Positions 21,010 to 32,414 of a stretch of 64,000 bases of DNA are shown here, piece after piece; position 1 is the stretch's first letter; each line of letters begins with the position of its first letter. Both the position numbers and the translations under genes were made by a program. The notes beneath the pieces are model-generated. The model was not told where the DNA came from and made no database searches. It saw only the letters and a list, made by a program, of their open reading frames with translations. The stretch spans positions 21,978,605 through 22,042,604 of the forward strand of contig CM051030.1 of the NCBI GenBank assembly GCA_027627225.1. Reading direction: 5' to 3'. Origin of the DNA: Congeria kusceri (taxonomy: Eukaryota; Mollusca; Bivalvia; Myida; Dreissenidae).

Positions 21010-22830
21010 CAGAGCAGTTCATTGCATTTACGTTTACATAAGTGGTAGTATCCACGCTCACTTAATACGTATACGCGTTTGTCGCTGATTTATTTGAACC
21101 CGTATTTAATGTAATGTAACAATAAAATGGAATGTAATAAGCCATACTTCAATAAACAAATGGGGCCGTAGAACATAACTAACAATACATTTATACACAC
21201 CATTGCACCGTTAAAATCAATACAACTTATTCTGTGAACGGAAAGAAACTCTTCTTAATAATTCATTGTTTACCAATGACTATAACTTGGAAAACATGGC
21301 TGTACAAGCTTTTATCTCTATATTGGATTCACGGCATTTAAATGCTTTTACAACGTGTTACAGTATCGAACAATTTGGTGCTCTTATAGCCAATGCATTA
21401 AATAAATGATATATACCGACTTTTCCATTGTTTATCACATTTCAATATACACAATTAACCTGAGTTCCTCATTGATTTGGTTTATTGTTCAGTTGTGATC
21501 CTCTTCGAATGTTTGGCACGTATAATCGCATGTGTTCGTATTCAATAAAAGGTAACAACTAAATGTTTAGAATAGCAGTTATGCTAACGTACAGTTTATT
21601 TCAGAGTTATTGTGGAATTTGATCCATTCAAGTACAATAAGATACCCGATCATATTAGTTTTATTTTTACTTCTTAAGTAATTTAAATGTTAAATCGTTT
21701 CAAAATGCAATATAATGAATTTCGAAAAAGATTTAAAAAAACACAGTAAGAAAAATTGTGCCTGTTACATGATGCGACGTTATATGCATTGTTAACATAA
21801 CCATCAGTCTTCATGAATACCAACACACCAATACGGTACACTTTTGTCGCCAACTAAACAAACACTCATATGTGCATGTTATTGCATGAGCTTATTAATA
21901 ATAATTTAGACAATCACACATAATATATGAACCCAAGTAAAAGAAAAATAATTGACGTTATAGTAACTGTTAAAATGTAACAGCATACAATATAAGCTGA
22001 AAAAGACACATAACCACAAAGAGTTTTCAACGGAGTAAAGCGGTTGTAAAATAAATAGTTCGGGAAATTATCGTTGTATCCATTGTGCGCATATCTGTGC
22101 ACACTCAAAACACTAAGCAAGTTTTTGTTAAAAGGCCTAGTTAAAGGAATGTCTGGCCACTCCATGGGGTATTCCATTATGTGTATTGGTCCCCCATAAA
22201 ATATCTTATCTGTAATATTTTCTCTCAACTGACTGAGCAATGGCTTTGTGCACTGTCTCCCCATGCAGCAGTATTAATCTCAGCTGATAAGGGACACCAC
22301 ACTGTGTCCACACTGTGATCACAGCAGGATGCCAATACACAGGGGTATAATACCACTTTTTTAGGGGGGGAGACGGGTTAGTCAAATTAAGAAGGATTAA
22401 GCTAGGCCTTTAATAAACTATGCAGCAGAGAAGTGTAGTATATATGGGGATAATGTGCATTTTATATTAAATTTTTAACGTGTTCTTATTTACGTACACA
22501 TCGGGTAAGGAATTAAATAAACATCTGTATTGATTACTGAAACAGAACAAAACGTCTATTTAATCCTTTCATTAAACACTTGTTTATTAAAAACTACCAA
22601 TTAAACGGAACTTTTATTGGATTAATTTAAAGATCGGTTTATATTATGTTTTGTTTAAATCTTAATGATTATTTGTGCACAATAACATCAACAAACGTCA
22701 TCCATACCATTACATTTTGTGTAAAATGTTTTCAATTTAAAGTTAAACGTCATTTTAAGAGAATGTATTCAAATAATGCAAACACGTATACCGAGAAAAT
22801 ACGCGTATATATGCTCATATGCTTCGTGTA
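21010..22830. other. Mostly unassigned; weak minus-strand frame inside
   Basis: AT-rich. The minus-strand frame 21914-22264 (116 codons) starts MGRQCTKPLL and ends in a hydrophobic stretch ILTVTITSIIFLLLGFIYY. Its length and membrane-like end are slightly unusual for chance, but there is no family match I recognise and no splice context. An oligo-G run is at 22363. No repeat was recognised. Confidence 0.35.
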
Positions 22831-22837
22831 TTTTTAG

Positions 22838-23186
22838 AAGTACTGTCTCTGGTCCTGTGGGTTTCAAAACCAATATTGCAAGGATCTGCGGCATTTTTCA
22901 AATGCGAATGCGATGAAGATGTGCTTGGTATACGATGGGGAAAAGGTAGTTTTCTGCCATTGTTTTTCATTGGTACAATATACAACATGGGTTACAATTG
23001 GGTCTGTACTGCAATCGAAGCTGAACCAAATAACACGTAATACAGTTACAGCTTCATTTCGAATTCAAGTAAACACTTACTGTGAAGAATCTGACTATAA
23101 ATAATGACGGAGAGAATGGCAGTGTGTGGCATTTCCCAGAAGTGGCGGAAACCTACTTAGCAATGTTATCGTACTAAACATCGTCG
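22838..23186 (+). pseudogene. Ig receptor copy 2: N-terminal V-like Ig exon
   Basis: A TTTTTAG acceptor and G|GTAAGT donor frame a 349-nt segment. It begins EVLSLVLWVSKPILQGS, has the B-strand cysteine in FFKCEC and tryptophan in GIRWGK, and ends with F/G-strand sequence WQCVAFPRSGG and NVIVLNIV. Length 349 is not a multiple of three, and two or more frame changes plus a TAA (after EPNNT) separate the two halves. It corresponds to the minus-strand exon at 20639-20995 and has no partner in copy 1 within the window. Confidence 0.65.
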
Positions 23187-23448
23187 GTAAGTAATTAGTT
23201 GTTCGATTACAGTAATAAATTATACAAAAGCTCGGAATGATTTTGATGTACATGTCATGTTTTATAACGGCGAACAATCATCACAGTCTTGTTTAGCTTT
23301 GAACTAATTTATAAAAATCATTCATTCCGACACTTAAGTCTACCACACTGTCCTATTAAACAATATATTGATGCAGGACACTTAAATAAGCACTTACACC
23401 AATACGACTGGCTTTAATATGACATGTGTGTTCAATGCCTTATAACAG
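23187..23448 (+). other. Intron (copy 2, Ig1 to Ig2)
   Basis: A 262-bp GT-AG interval without recognised content. Confidence 0.5.
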
Positions 23449-23720
23449 CTCCAGTCAGTTATGTTACACTGACCCTATACATGATTTCTGCTATTGAGAT
23501 GCAAACCATCCCCAACTATCAGTTGGTTTAAGAGCAGCAACACACAAACCACCGCGACAATAAATATAACACACCAATCGTCTTTGTTTGCAAGCAAAAT
23601 GGAAAAACAAAACTCACTCATGCTATTGTCGTCCAGAGTAGACAATGGAGTAAACATCTGCTATACTGCGGAAAATGTTGCAGCCCCAACATAATAGAGG
23701 AAACTGTCCTTAAACATTAT
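23449..23720 (+). pseudogene. Ig receptor copy 2: Ig2 exon, decayed
   Basis: Counterpart of 7062-7376. An ATAACAG acceptor leads into APVSYVTLTL; after a frame change it reads LLRCKPSPTISWFKSS with the B-strand cysteine and tryptophan, then VNICYTAENVAAPT with the F-strand cysteine. Stops follow directly. The expected GT donor after ACATTAT reads GC. Multiple lesions make it inactive. Confidence 0.7.
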
Positions 23721-23965
23721 GCGTATGTCTTGCTATTATTAATATCTCTTATATTCGTTGCATTGGTTTCTACTGCACAATTTCATTATTACATACAACT
23801 ACTATTTCTCGCTATGATCATTTCGTGTATTGATTTTGTACTCGTAACATACTATTATGTTACAAAGAAGGACCCTTCACGCCAGTTTGTAAATATCAAG
23901 GGCGGACAGAGAGTGGCCCATTCTGGATAATTTAACACAGTACATTTACAATATCCGGTGCTTAT
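23721..23965 (+). other. Intron-like interval (copy 2)
   Basis: Contains a 66-codon chance frame (23730-23930) that starts with hydrophobic residues. No homologue in copy 1. Confidence 0.4.
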
Positions 23966-24161
23966 GATAGAAATCCGGCCTCAACGTACACGTGAACATA
24001 TCCCACAGGTCTCTACTACGGACAGAATATGACACTTGGTAGTGTACACGCATTGCATGATTGCAATTTTACGGTCCAAGCAAGAAACACATTTCATGCA
24101 ACTGGCAGTACAGTAGGTGTTAATAAAACGAACCAACACAATATCCGGCTGATAGTTTTGT
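23966..24161 (+). pseudogene. Ig receptor copy 2: remnant of Ig3 exon
   Basis: Only the 3' part is recognisable. After an interrupted beginning (PTGLYYGQNMTLG) it reads CNFTVQARNTFHATGSTVG and then NKTNQHNIRLIVL before T|GTAAGT. This matches the F and G strands of 7485-7781. The cysteine present here (HDCNFTVQARN) shows that the family normally has the F-strand cysteine that copy 1 exon B lacks. The 5' half is lost or unrecognisable. Confidence 0.55.
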
Positions 24162-24399
24162 GTAAGTAGTTTGGTGTAGAATAAAGACAAAATATCACAC
24201 ACGTGTGCGCATTTCGATATGTTAACGTGTAAGGAGATAATTTAAAATAAAAACAGCTTAAATGTTTATTTTACCTGCGTTATTGTACAATACCTCACTA
24301 CTATGCATTGATAAATAAATACGTAAATAAAACCAAATGATACCAATGCATTTTGCTATGCAAAATACATAATCAGTGTGCTTTAATTTTTTTATTCAG
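24162..24399 (+). other. Intron (copy 2, Ig3 to Ig4)
   Basis: AT-rich 238-bp interval ending TTTTTATTCAG. Confidence 0.55.
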
Positions 24400-24825
24400 A
24401 TCCCCCAAAACAGCCAACGCTAATGATTGGCAATGTCGCAGTGTTTGGCTTTTTAAATGTCATCATTGGTAAGAATCTTAACATTATCTGCTCAAGTCAG
24501 AGTAATACGCCGCCTACATCGTACACTTGGACACCTGGTGGTTCTGGAAATAGCACTGATCTCGTACTCAGCATTGTATAAGATCCCGGAGCAAACATCG
24601 GTAACAATCTTAACATTAGCTGCTCAAGACAGAGTAATACCCCGCCTACATCGTACACTTGGTCACCTGGTGGTACTGGAAATAGCACTGATCTTGTACC
24701 CAGCATTGTACAAGATCCGGGACCTAACGATCAGTACACGTGTTCAACGGAAAACGTCAGGCAACCAACTATAGCTGAAGCGGTAACAGGACATTCGAGC
24801 TCGATTGTGACAGTAGATGTACAGT
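24400..24825 (+). pseudogene. Ig receptor copy 2: Ig4 exon with internal 132-bp tandem duplication
   Basis: Counterpart of 8444-8737. Length is 426 nt, exactly 294 + 132. The block from CATTGGTAAGAATCTTAACA (24464) repeats from CATCGGTAACAATCTTAACA (24596), so the B-to-E strand section (SCSRQSNTPPTSYTW, PGGTGNSTDL) occurs twice and the F strand (DQYTCSTEN) once. The duplication preserves frame. One in-frame TAA lies in the first copy (SIV-stop-DPG). Splice sites (TTTATTCAG, CAGT|GTAATG) and phase 1-1 are intact. Confidence 0.8.
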
Positions 24826-25393
24826 GTAATGAAGTGCATTACATGAATAGGAATATAATCTACATTTTGAGCCAATGGAATAACTGAACTGAACCCAGTA
24901 TGTGCAACGCTAAATCATTAAATGCATGTTCTTAATAACGCTTTATCATTTAGAACAGGTTCTTAAACAAATGCTCTATCTTGCTTTCGTTTGGTTATTT
25001 GTAACCTCTCCTTCTTAACAAAATGGAGTCACCATTACCATACATGGGTATCTACTATTTACGTGTACGTTTTACTGCGCTCGCTCCGCCTTCTAAATCT
25101 ATAATATTTTACTTAATATGTTCTAACCATTACTTAGTGTACCGCATGTGCAAGTAACAATCTCCATAAGTATATGCGAGTATATGCGAGCTGGTTGTAG
25201 GCTATTTAAATATGTTTTTATCCGTCCATGACTTAAATATTCCTTGCAGCCAGGTAAATATATGTCCGAAATTTAAAAAAGAAAAGACTTAACTAGAGCA
25301 GTCATGTCAGTAATGTAATATATCAGTGACAGTATACATATTTGTGTATGTAATATATTATTTCTTATGGTATATGTCCTAATAGTAATGCAG
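24826..25393 (+). other. Intron (copy 2, Ig4 to Ig5)
   Basis: AT-rich GT-AG interval with no other features recognised. Copy 1 has no equivalent because it lacks the next Ig exon. Confidence 0.5.
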
Positions 25394-25620
25394 ATTCACC
25401 AGATATTCCAACAATACACATTGGAAATATTACCGACCATGAAGTGTCCGGAAAGAAATTAGGTGTGGTGTAGGGTGCAACTATAGCTCCCGCCTGTCAT
25501 TCTAACTCAAACCCGCCTCCATCCTATTCCTGGCCAAATCAGCCTCTTGACAGGAACAGTTCAACAAAATACCACAATTACCCCATTACCTCCAACACCA
25601 TGTACACCATACTACATGCA
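25394..25620 (+). pseudogene. Ig receptor copy 2: additional Ig5 exon, truncated
   Basis: After an ATGCAG acceptor it reads DSPDIPTIHIGNITDHEVSG, then a TAG, then PACHSNSNPPPSYSWPNQP. This is the start and B/C strands of an Ig domain like exon C of copy 1 (PTFKIGNV, SCYSQSTPPPTW). The F strand cannot be found and a stop closes the frame soon after. It represents an Ig domain that copy 1 does not have. Confidence 0.6.
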
Positions 25621-25891
25621 CCGGTGTCTTGAAATAATATTGCAACTATAAAAAATATATGTGTTATGTTAGTAGACGTAAATGCTAATCAAATAGTTTC
25701 GATCATTTGTTGAAAATTACCAATAGTTTACCGTAATGAAATGTGTCAATACAATTCAGTTGTTCGTATACATTAAAAAAAATGGAATCATCGTTTTTAA
25801 ATTAATTAATATTAAATGTATAAAATATCACTTATATGTGCATTCCATGGTTTACTTTGTTGTATTGCATATAAAAATTCTAAATTCATAG
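25621..25891 (+). other. Intron (copy 2, Ig5 to FN3)
   Basis: AT-rich; ends TTCATAG. Nothing else recognised. Confidence 0.5.
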
Positions 25892-26184
25892 ACGAACATA
25901 AACAACTAACATACTTCTATGTCATTAACAAAACGATAACAGAAACAACAGTGGTTGTGACTTGGCTTCCGAAATTTAACGGCGATATGTCCCAAATATT
26001 TCAACTGCAATACCATGCATCCTCACAAAATTCATGGACGATTCGTACGATTTACGAGTCGTTATATGGTCTTAAGCCGATGCACGCGATGTTAATCGGA
26101 CTTCAAAGTGAAACAGAATACATGTTCGAGTTGATTGGTTGAATCCAAATGGTAAATCAAATCCGTTCAAAGACAGATTCAGAA
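25892..26184 (+). pseudogene. Ig receptor copy 2: FN3 exon, frameshifted
   Basis: Very close to 9055-9366: LTYFYVINKTITET, VVVTWLPKFNGD and QIFQLQYHASSQ are conserved. Near the end the frame changes (EYMFELI, then stop; NPNGKSNPFKDRF is recovered in another frame) and the last part before the donor has decayed. The high similarity dates the duplication of copies 1 and 2 as fairly recent compared with the Ig exons, or FN3 is more constrained. Confidence 0.78.
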
Positions 26185-26523
26185 GGTTGGTGTCCAATTA
26201 AAACGGTATGCAGCTTACATGTATAAATATGCATAAGCACAATTGGATGATTGTTATTGAACTTAACCGTATTCCAAACATTGACATGCTGTACTTAAGA
26301 AGATGAGAGTATATATGATCGTCTCAGGTTTTAATGGCTATATATAAAAACGTGCAAGCATTGTGACTGATACAGTCATGTCAATACAGTATTTGTTTCT
26401 ATCAATTATCAATAAGCGCGTGTGTCGCATGTTAACATGTATGAACTAGAATCTGTTTCGAAATATTGAAATATATTATGTTTCCATCCGTACCAATTAA
26501 AAGGTGGATGTCTTGTATTGCAG
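26185..26523 (+). other. Intron (copy 2, FN3 to TM)
   Basis: AT-rich 339-bp interval, no features recognised. Confidence 0.5.
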
Positions 26524-26663
26524 ATAATACAACAACCAAATTAAAGAGAGGTACACCTGTAGGAGGAATTGTTGGAGGAAAACTGCCAGGATTTATACTC
26601 TTAGTAATTGCAGTCACTGGGATTTGCCTGAGGAGAAAGTTGGACATTCATTTACACGTAAAC
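26524..26663 (+). pseudogene. Ig receptor copy 2: transmembrane exon
   Basis: Counterpart of 9571-9717. It encodes DNTTTKLKRGTPVGGIVGG, a helix ending FILLVIAVTGICLRRK and a basic stop-transfer segment. The helix contains a lysine (GGKLPG) not present in copy 1. At 140 nt it is 7 nt shorter than its partner, so the frame at the donor is lost. Confidence 0.72.
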
Positions 26664-26753
26664 GTAACACAGCATCACTGTTCGTGGTTTAATGAAACCA
26701 AAAGCAAATGTACGCATTGTATTTAATGTATACATCTGATCTGTTTGAACATG

Positions 26754-26833
26754 TTTCACTTTAATGGCGGGAATGTAAACATTATATAAATGGTTTCACT
26801 TTAATGGCGGGAATGTAAACATGAAATAAATTA
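26754..26833 (+). repeat. Two-copy 40-bp tandem duplication
   Basis: GTTTCACTTTAATGGCGGG followed by AATGTAAACAT starts at 26754 and again at 26794. It lies in the intron after the transmembrane exon of copy 2. Confidence 0.9.
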
Positions 26834-27012
26834 TTTTTAATAAAAAATATATGATAATGCAACTCAAATATAAACACAGTTTTATACATGATTTATGGTA
26901 TTTTAAATCTAATTATTACAAACAATATATTTCTGATTTATATTGTATACATTACCATTTAGACTATCACATATTATTTTGTAATATAAATTGTTTTCAT
27001 GATCTATTTCAG

Positions 27013-27043
27013 AAAACAGGGACGAGCATAATACTAAATCAAG
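27013..27043 (+). pseudogene. Ig receptor copy 2: 31-nt cytoplasmic mini-exon
   Basis: TTTCAG acceptor and AAG|GTTATG donor. Entered in phase 1 it reads NRDEHNTKS with no stop, and leaves in phase 2. It is the intact form of the damaged 10450-10479 exon and shows the ancestral reading. Confidence 0.65.
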
Positions 27044-27627
27044 GTTATGTGTAAAAACTTTACTGGTGTCTCTAAATATTTATCCTATTACTAAAGCCTA
27101 TTACAATTGGAAAACAACCCATCGTATAAATTTTAGTTTCCTTCGGTAGTTATTTTTAGCTCACGTTTTGTTATCGTTATTGTTAGAAAATGTAATTCAA
27201 TGTGACGTCATACCAAATAATGACGTTTTTAGTAAACGAAACAAAAGTGCTGAAAATGGGAAACCAAAGCTATTTTTTTATTTCTGTCAACCTTTCACGC
27301 CGCTTACATGATTGCTGAGTACAGCATAATTTGATAAATGCAATATTAATATAAACTATATAGATAAATATAATATATAACGTTTTGGATAAATATCAAG
27401 TTTATCATGCTCGGCAGGAAACAGTGTACGTAGCGCTCGATATGTCTCGCTCTAATGGTTCTAAGCCTAGCAACACACCAACACTCGCATAATATTCTCT
27501 TTATTATTTGTTCACACCTAAGCAATATAAACATGCATACCATATGTATACACTATTATCTGTTTTACTACGCGTATTCAATTATCCGGATCTTTTGTAT
27601 ATATGATAAAATATTACCCGTTTAAAG
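27044..27627 (+). other. Intron (copy 2 tail)
   Basis: AT-rich, with a CRE palindrome (TGACGTCA) near 27203 and a related half site (AATGACGTTTTT) near 27222. No coding sequence recognised. Confidence 0.5.
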
Positions 27628-27820
27628 TTTGACAACTTCTGGCGATACAGGAGCGTACACATCAATTCAGCATGAATTAGAAACCAACAGTCACCGTTAT
27701 AGCACGCCTACAGCAGCAACAGAGCAACACATTGTGCAGAAGACGCAGCATGTTGAACGTTTACAAGCAGAACATAGTCAATTATATGAAACTATGATTG
27801 CAGATAACGAGTACGGACAT
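27628..27820 (+). pseudogene. Ig receptor copy 2: tail exon with tyrosine motifs
   Basis: Open from the phase-2 start. It reads LTTSGDTGAYTSIQHELE, NSHRYSTPTAATEQ, then LYETMIADNEYGH before GTATTT. YETM fits a Y-x-x-M (PI3-kinase-type SH2) motif; the copy 1 counterpart has YENL. The segment itself carries no stop, unlike copy 1, but upstream exons of copy 2 are broken, so it is called a pseudogene as part of that gene. The end phase (0) does not match the last exon, so its true donor or an intervening exon is unresolved. Confidence 0.6.
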
Positions 27821-28351
27821 GTATTTATGTATTCGTTTTAATTATTCATTATCGAATGGTTTAATACACATAAGTATCAGTTTCAGATGTCGTTTGTGTT
27901 GGAGATAATAATGATTCCTAACACAAATCACACGTATGGCTTTGGAAACCGAATAGCTGCGTGTACATCTTGAAAATGAAATACGACTAATACCGTAGTT
28001 TTCAACTGGGAGTAATATTTGTATCGATATGGTATTACTAAACTAAAAATACAGTTATGTTATTGAGTTCAAAACCAACCGGTCAATTCTTTCAAATTAT
28101 TACTAATTATGTTGAATAGTCTTGAATGCAAATTCATAATCTATGTTTAAGTTGAGTGTCATTTGCAGCAAAACACAATGGCGGAAAAGTATGCATGGTG
28201 TGCATTCGTAGAGTTATTACTTTCCGCAATAATTAACTCCAGTAAATCGACGTTACAGAAATAATTAAACCAATAAATGTAAGCATTCTGTCCATACACT
28301 GTAATGTAAACGTCTGCTTCATGAGTACTTTACACTTTCACGTTTTTTCAG

Positions 28352-28445
28352 TTGTCCGGGCAATATAACTTACGAATCTGTTACCAGAAGTGCACATCCT
28401 GTAGAAGTGTATGAAATTGTTCAAACAACTAGACGTTGCGTGTGA
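28352..28445 (+). pseudogene. Ig receptor copy 2: last coding exon, ITAM-like pair
   Basis: TTTTTTCAG acceptor, phase-2 entry, ends TGA 28443-28445. It carries TYESVT and VYEIVQ, two tyrosine motifs nine residues apart exactly as in copy 1. The exon itself is intact; the gene is not. Confidence 0.7.
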
Positions 28446-29520
28446 TATACGTGCACTTGTGTTGTTGGTATTACCAACTTTATCACCATAGTACGTTGAA
28501 TTGACAGAATCTGATGCCAACTTGTAGACCTACACTTCGTTTCTTTATAGCTACTGTGTTATAAAATTCAATTATGGTGATTATGGAAGGAACTGTTTAT
28601 CAAAATAAATTCTAAATTGTAACTTGTTCAGCGTCGATCAGGTGTATGTACTTATATATTCGGATATATATTTACATATTATACTATATATTAATTAAAA
28701 CATATGTCCATTGTGCGAAAAACTAGTATACGCATACGTCATTTATTGTAAAATCGTTTGATTGTACTATATCCTCATATTATTAGTTCATGTGTACTCT
28801 TTAGCCCAGATCGAAATTTCATATGCATGTTACATATTAGTCTGCAGCTCCATACATCACATAACTGAACAAGGGGTGAACTAAGTATTAAACTCTATAA
28901 TTTGAATAAACACAATATAAAATTACCACACTCTTCGATATTGATACTCTATAAACCGTAAAACAATGAAATGTGTTATAAGGCTTCTATAAAACATTAA
29001 GCATGGATAATTACAAGACGTACTCAATTTGGAGATTGTTCGGTACAAGTTGCTGCTGAAACAAATCGTTTACAATATGCTGCATTGAAAGGTGGTCTCT
29101 GTTTATTTTAGTTTAACTGAGAAATAGCAGCTGCCATTCAGTCAACCCTTTTTAATTACATAGTATAAATTTATATTTTCAACAATGAAATTTTCCCAAT
29201 TCGAAATGTTCACGGATGTGGAATTGACATCGTAGATTTAAAATAGTTCATTACTCCCTATCTAGATTTCTGATAGATAATAACCATGAGTGTTCAACTA
29301 ACTATTTATCGTAAACTTGAAATTTCCCTTGTTTAAAACGAATTAAATATGGTTTCGCCTATTGATTTAACTGAATCTAAGAAAACGTCATCTCCTTCAG
29401 CATGTGTAATGTTTATATGTTCAAGAAATGAACAATACCAATGCGTATACAATAAATAACGTATGAATAATTTACTACATTATGATACCTTTGTAAAAAA
29501 AACCGACACAGAAAAATACT
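28446..29520. other. 3' untranslated region of copy 2 and AT-rich DNA
   Basis: The first 210 bp share blocks with the flanks of the LINE in copy 1. CAAAATAAATTC near 28603 could serve as a polyadenylation signal. Beyond that nothing is recognised. Confidence 0.5.
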
Positions 29521-29527
29521 TGAAAAA

Positions 29528-29598
29528 ATAACTCACGACGACAGAGTCGTAAGAACAAATGACAGTAGACAGCGCTGTAACCAATTGCGCTATTTTGA
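29528..29598 (-). repeat. tRNA-derived SINE head, degenerate
   Basis: On the minus strand TAGCGCAATTGG (A-box type, 29581-29592) is followed by TTACAGCGCTGTCTACTGTC and by a weak B-box region (CGTCGTGAGTT). The tRNA fold and the RGTTCRANYCC B box are too degraded for a functional tRNA, so a SINE head is more likely. Confidence 0.55.
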
Positions 29599-29599
29599 C

Positions 29600-32410
29600 T
29601 TGTGAATGAATGTGCATAGTATGGTTATATGACGGACCCACACATCGGGCGACACATTGTAAAGAAGAAAAGAGCCAAACAAACAAGATCTAAATTATAT
29701 AACGATTTTGTTCTCAGAATGCATAAACTATTTTTTCCATTATATGCGTTATTGTCACCTTTATTATATGCCAATATTTATATTGGGCCCTTTTAGTTTG
29801 CATAGTCTCTTTAAAGTGTGTGTTTACGCATGTTATTACAACCAACATTTTACAAAATAAGAATATGATAGTGTAGTTCAAAGTAGCTTAAAATCAACCG
29901 AACGCTATTTTTGACTATAACGCTTGCTAATTTTGCGTTTTACAGCAACGGTCCTTATAAAAATGTATTCCTTTTAAATCGATGTAGTAATCGACTTTAT
30001 TATGTTATTTTTATTTACGCCACTTTGTATATTGTAAGTATGTACAAACACATATTAACACTATGTATTGAAAACAAATGTCATTCTATATTAATGAACC
30101 TGGAGTGATTGCGGAGCTTTTGTTTTACTCATAATTATTGTTGGAGTATAAACAAACAAACACAGCAACGAACATACAGATACACGAATAGTCCAACTCG
30201 TAGTTGAGCTTAATAAAAACGAAAAGTAAATACGAGTAGATATTTAAAGTGTGCATGTACGATCTTAAAACAAATATAGTGGCATAAAGACAATTAACGA
30301 AACAAATTTCAATCTAAAATGGAATATAAAGATAAGAACAAACATTTCTTTTAAACGCACAATAAGCTTGTTTTTAATCACCAAGTAGTGTTCGTCTGTA
30401 CAGACAGAAACTAAAATACATGGATATACGCTGACTTGACAGTTGGGTTAGGTTACACAACACTAATAAACGATGCAAAAACTCGACACCTAATACTTGT
30501 TCATTGATTATATTTGAATTGTTTCTTATGTCATGACAGCACACATACGTTTTTCTTTAGCAAGTTTAGTTTGTACGTTTAATATATATTCACAAATATA
30601 ACATCTCAACCAAATGAAACGGAAACAAAATGTATGTATCTCATCATCCTCCGTTTCCCTATTCGTGCATCACCGGTTACGATATCTAAAAATATCACCT
30701 AATAGGAAGCTGTATAAATTAAAATGTTATATGTCAGTCTTGCATTCTTGATGAATTCACTGATTTTGACAGCATACTACTAAACGATTCCTGTTGATAA
30801 GCCGAACAGATCCTGTTACAAACCCGCATTTCATCGCCCACAGAAATTTCATTCTTTAAACGTTTGTCCTTGGATGTTTTAGAACAATATTGTTTGGAAG
30901 ATACATTTTATAAAACTATGTTTAACATGGTGAATTAACTTATTCACCAGTAATATCTATGCCAATATTACGTGTATCAAGATTTAGGGAGATGATAACA
31001 CGCATATATAATAAGTTCATTTTATCTTAGCAATTGACCGAATACATTTAATGCCCCTACTGAAGGCAACTCAAAAATAGTGACTTAAAAGGATGTGTTG
31101 ACACATTCTCAAATGTTCTTTTCAAATGTCATAATGAATCGAACCTGCAAACACTAAAACAGTTGGACCAATGTCTCAAACATTACATTTGTATTACAAT
31201 GACAGCATAAAGAAGTGGTGCTCTACTGTGGATTGCGTATACGTCCACCAGATCTAATGTCAATGTCTCGATATTTCCTGAGCTAGATGGCTGTATATAC
31301 ATCGTCGTCAATATAATGCTCCGTGAGTCATAAACGTTGTAATTTTCATCAAAAAGAGCAGGGGCGGTTCCAGGATTTTTGTGTTACGGGGGGGGGGGGT
31401 GAGGTGCGTAAACTGTTGATCATTTTAATATGCAGTTATGACCTTTGTATATTGTATATGGTTCTGTACTGACCAGCTGGCAGTTTTAAACTGCCCGTTT
31501 TCCTTGCTAAGTATACACATTTGCTAAAATTTATCCACACATACAATTATGTTCAATAAGTATCAAGCGAGAGGAAGTTGTTAATTTAAGTAACATTTAT
31601 TCAACAAATGGGTTTATTAGTGACGCGAATAGTGTATTTTGTGCTCCTGTCGATTTCTTAAATAATCTCAAAGAGAATTTTGACAATTCCATAAATTTTG
31701 TCAATAAATCGTTTAGTTTCCAAAACTCAATAGCGACAGTCTTTTATCCAAATACTTTTTTTTTTTTTATGTAATTTGTAGTGCGTTAAAGGGTTGTGGT
31801 GCATCAATTCCAGCGATTTCATATTTGTCCCGGGACCATTAGTAGTCAAAATTAATCACGAGTATTGATGTATGACCAATGCTTAATCTATAAGAAGTAC
31901 CTAAAATATTTTATCTAAGATATGAAGATCGATAGAACAATGCTGTAGAATGTAGCTTTAGAGAAAAATGAAGAAAGAAGTTGTTGTACCAGAAGTTGTA
32001 CAAGTAGGAGGAGGAGAACCTCTCGTCGTGTTCCTGATTAACTAAGTTTTCGCTTGCACTGAAAATAACTAGTTCCTAACAAATAACGCTTCTTAATCTT
32101 AAAATAAATACGGATATCAGACTGCTGATATTGTTATGGATTAAAATAAAATTCATAACTTCGAGGTTTTTTAGTGCATCATCTACACGTTAAATAGTAA
32201 TTTTTCAGAGACATACTGTAAAATTAATAAATCCCAGACTGTGATAAAGTCCAAACTACATTTTAAAGTGAATTGGGTCATAAAGAAAACCATTTATAGA
32301 TTTGTTTTGGAAAAGATGTAAATTGTTTTAAGTATTAAACCCTTTTTGAACAAATATGGCATTGCAGACCTTACACGCTTCATTACAAAATTCAGTGTAT
32401 AATTGTATGA
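29600..32410. other. Gene-poor AT-rich stretch
   Basis: No exon with supporting structure. At 31363 the sequence CAGGGGCGGTTCCAGG followed by an 11-G run resembles the terminus of some DNA transposons, but no matching inverted end was found. A minus-strand open segment next to it (about 31200-31370, including the run NIETLTLDLVDVYAIHSRAP) is not recognised. Confidence 0.4.
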
Positions 32411-32414
32411 AATT

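Noticed and set aside
21914..22264. 116-codon minus-strand frame as a membrane protein gene
   Set aside because: Hydrophobic end and length are suggestive, but there is no family resemblance, splice signal or homologous copy to support it.
29528..29598. Functional tRNA gene on the minus strand
   Set aside because: Only the A box is convincing; the B box and stems are degraded, so a SINE head fits better.
31363..31392. hAT-like transposon terminus CAGGGGCGGTTCCAGG
   Set aside because: No matching inverted terminus or target duplication could be found in the window.
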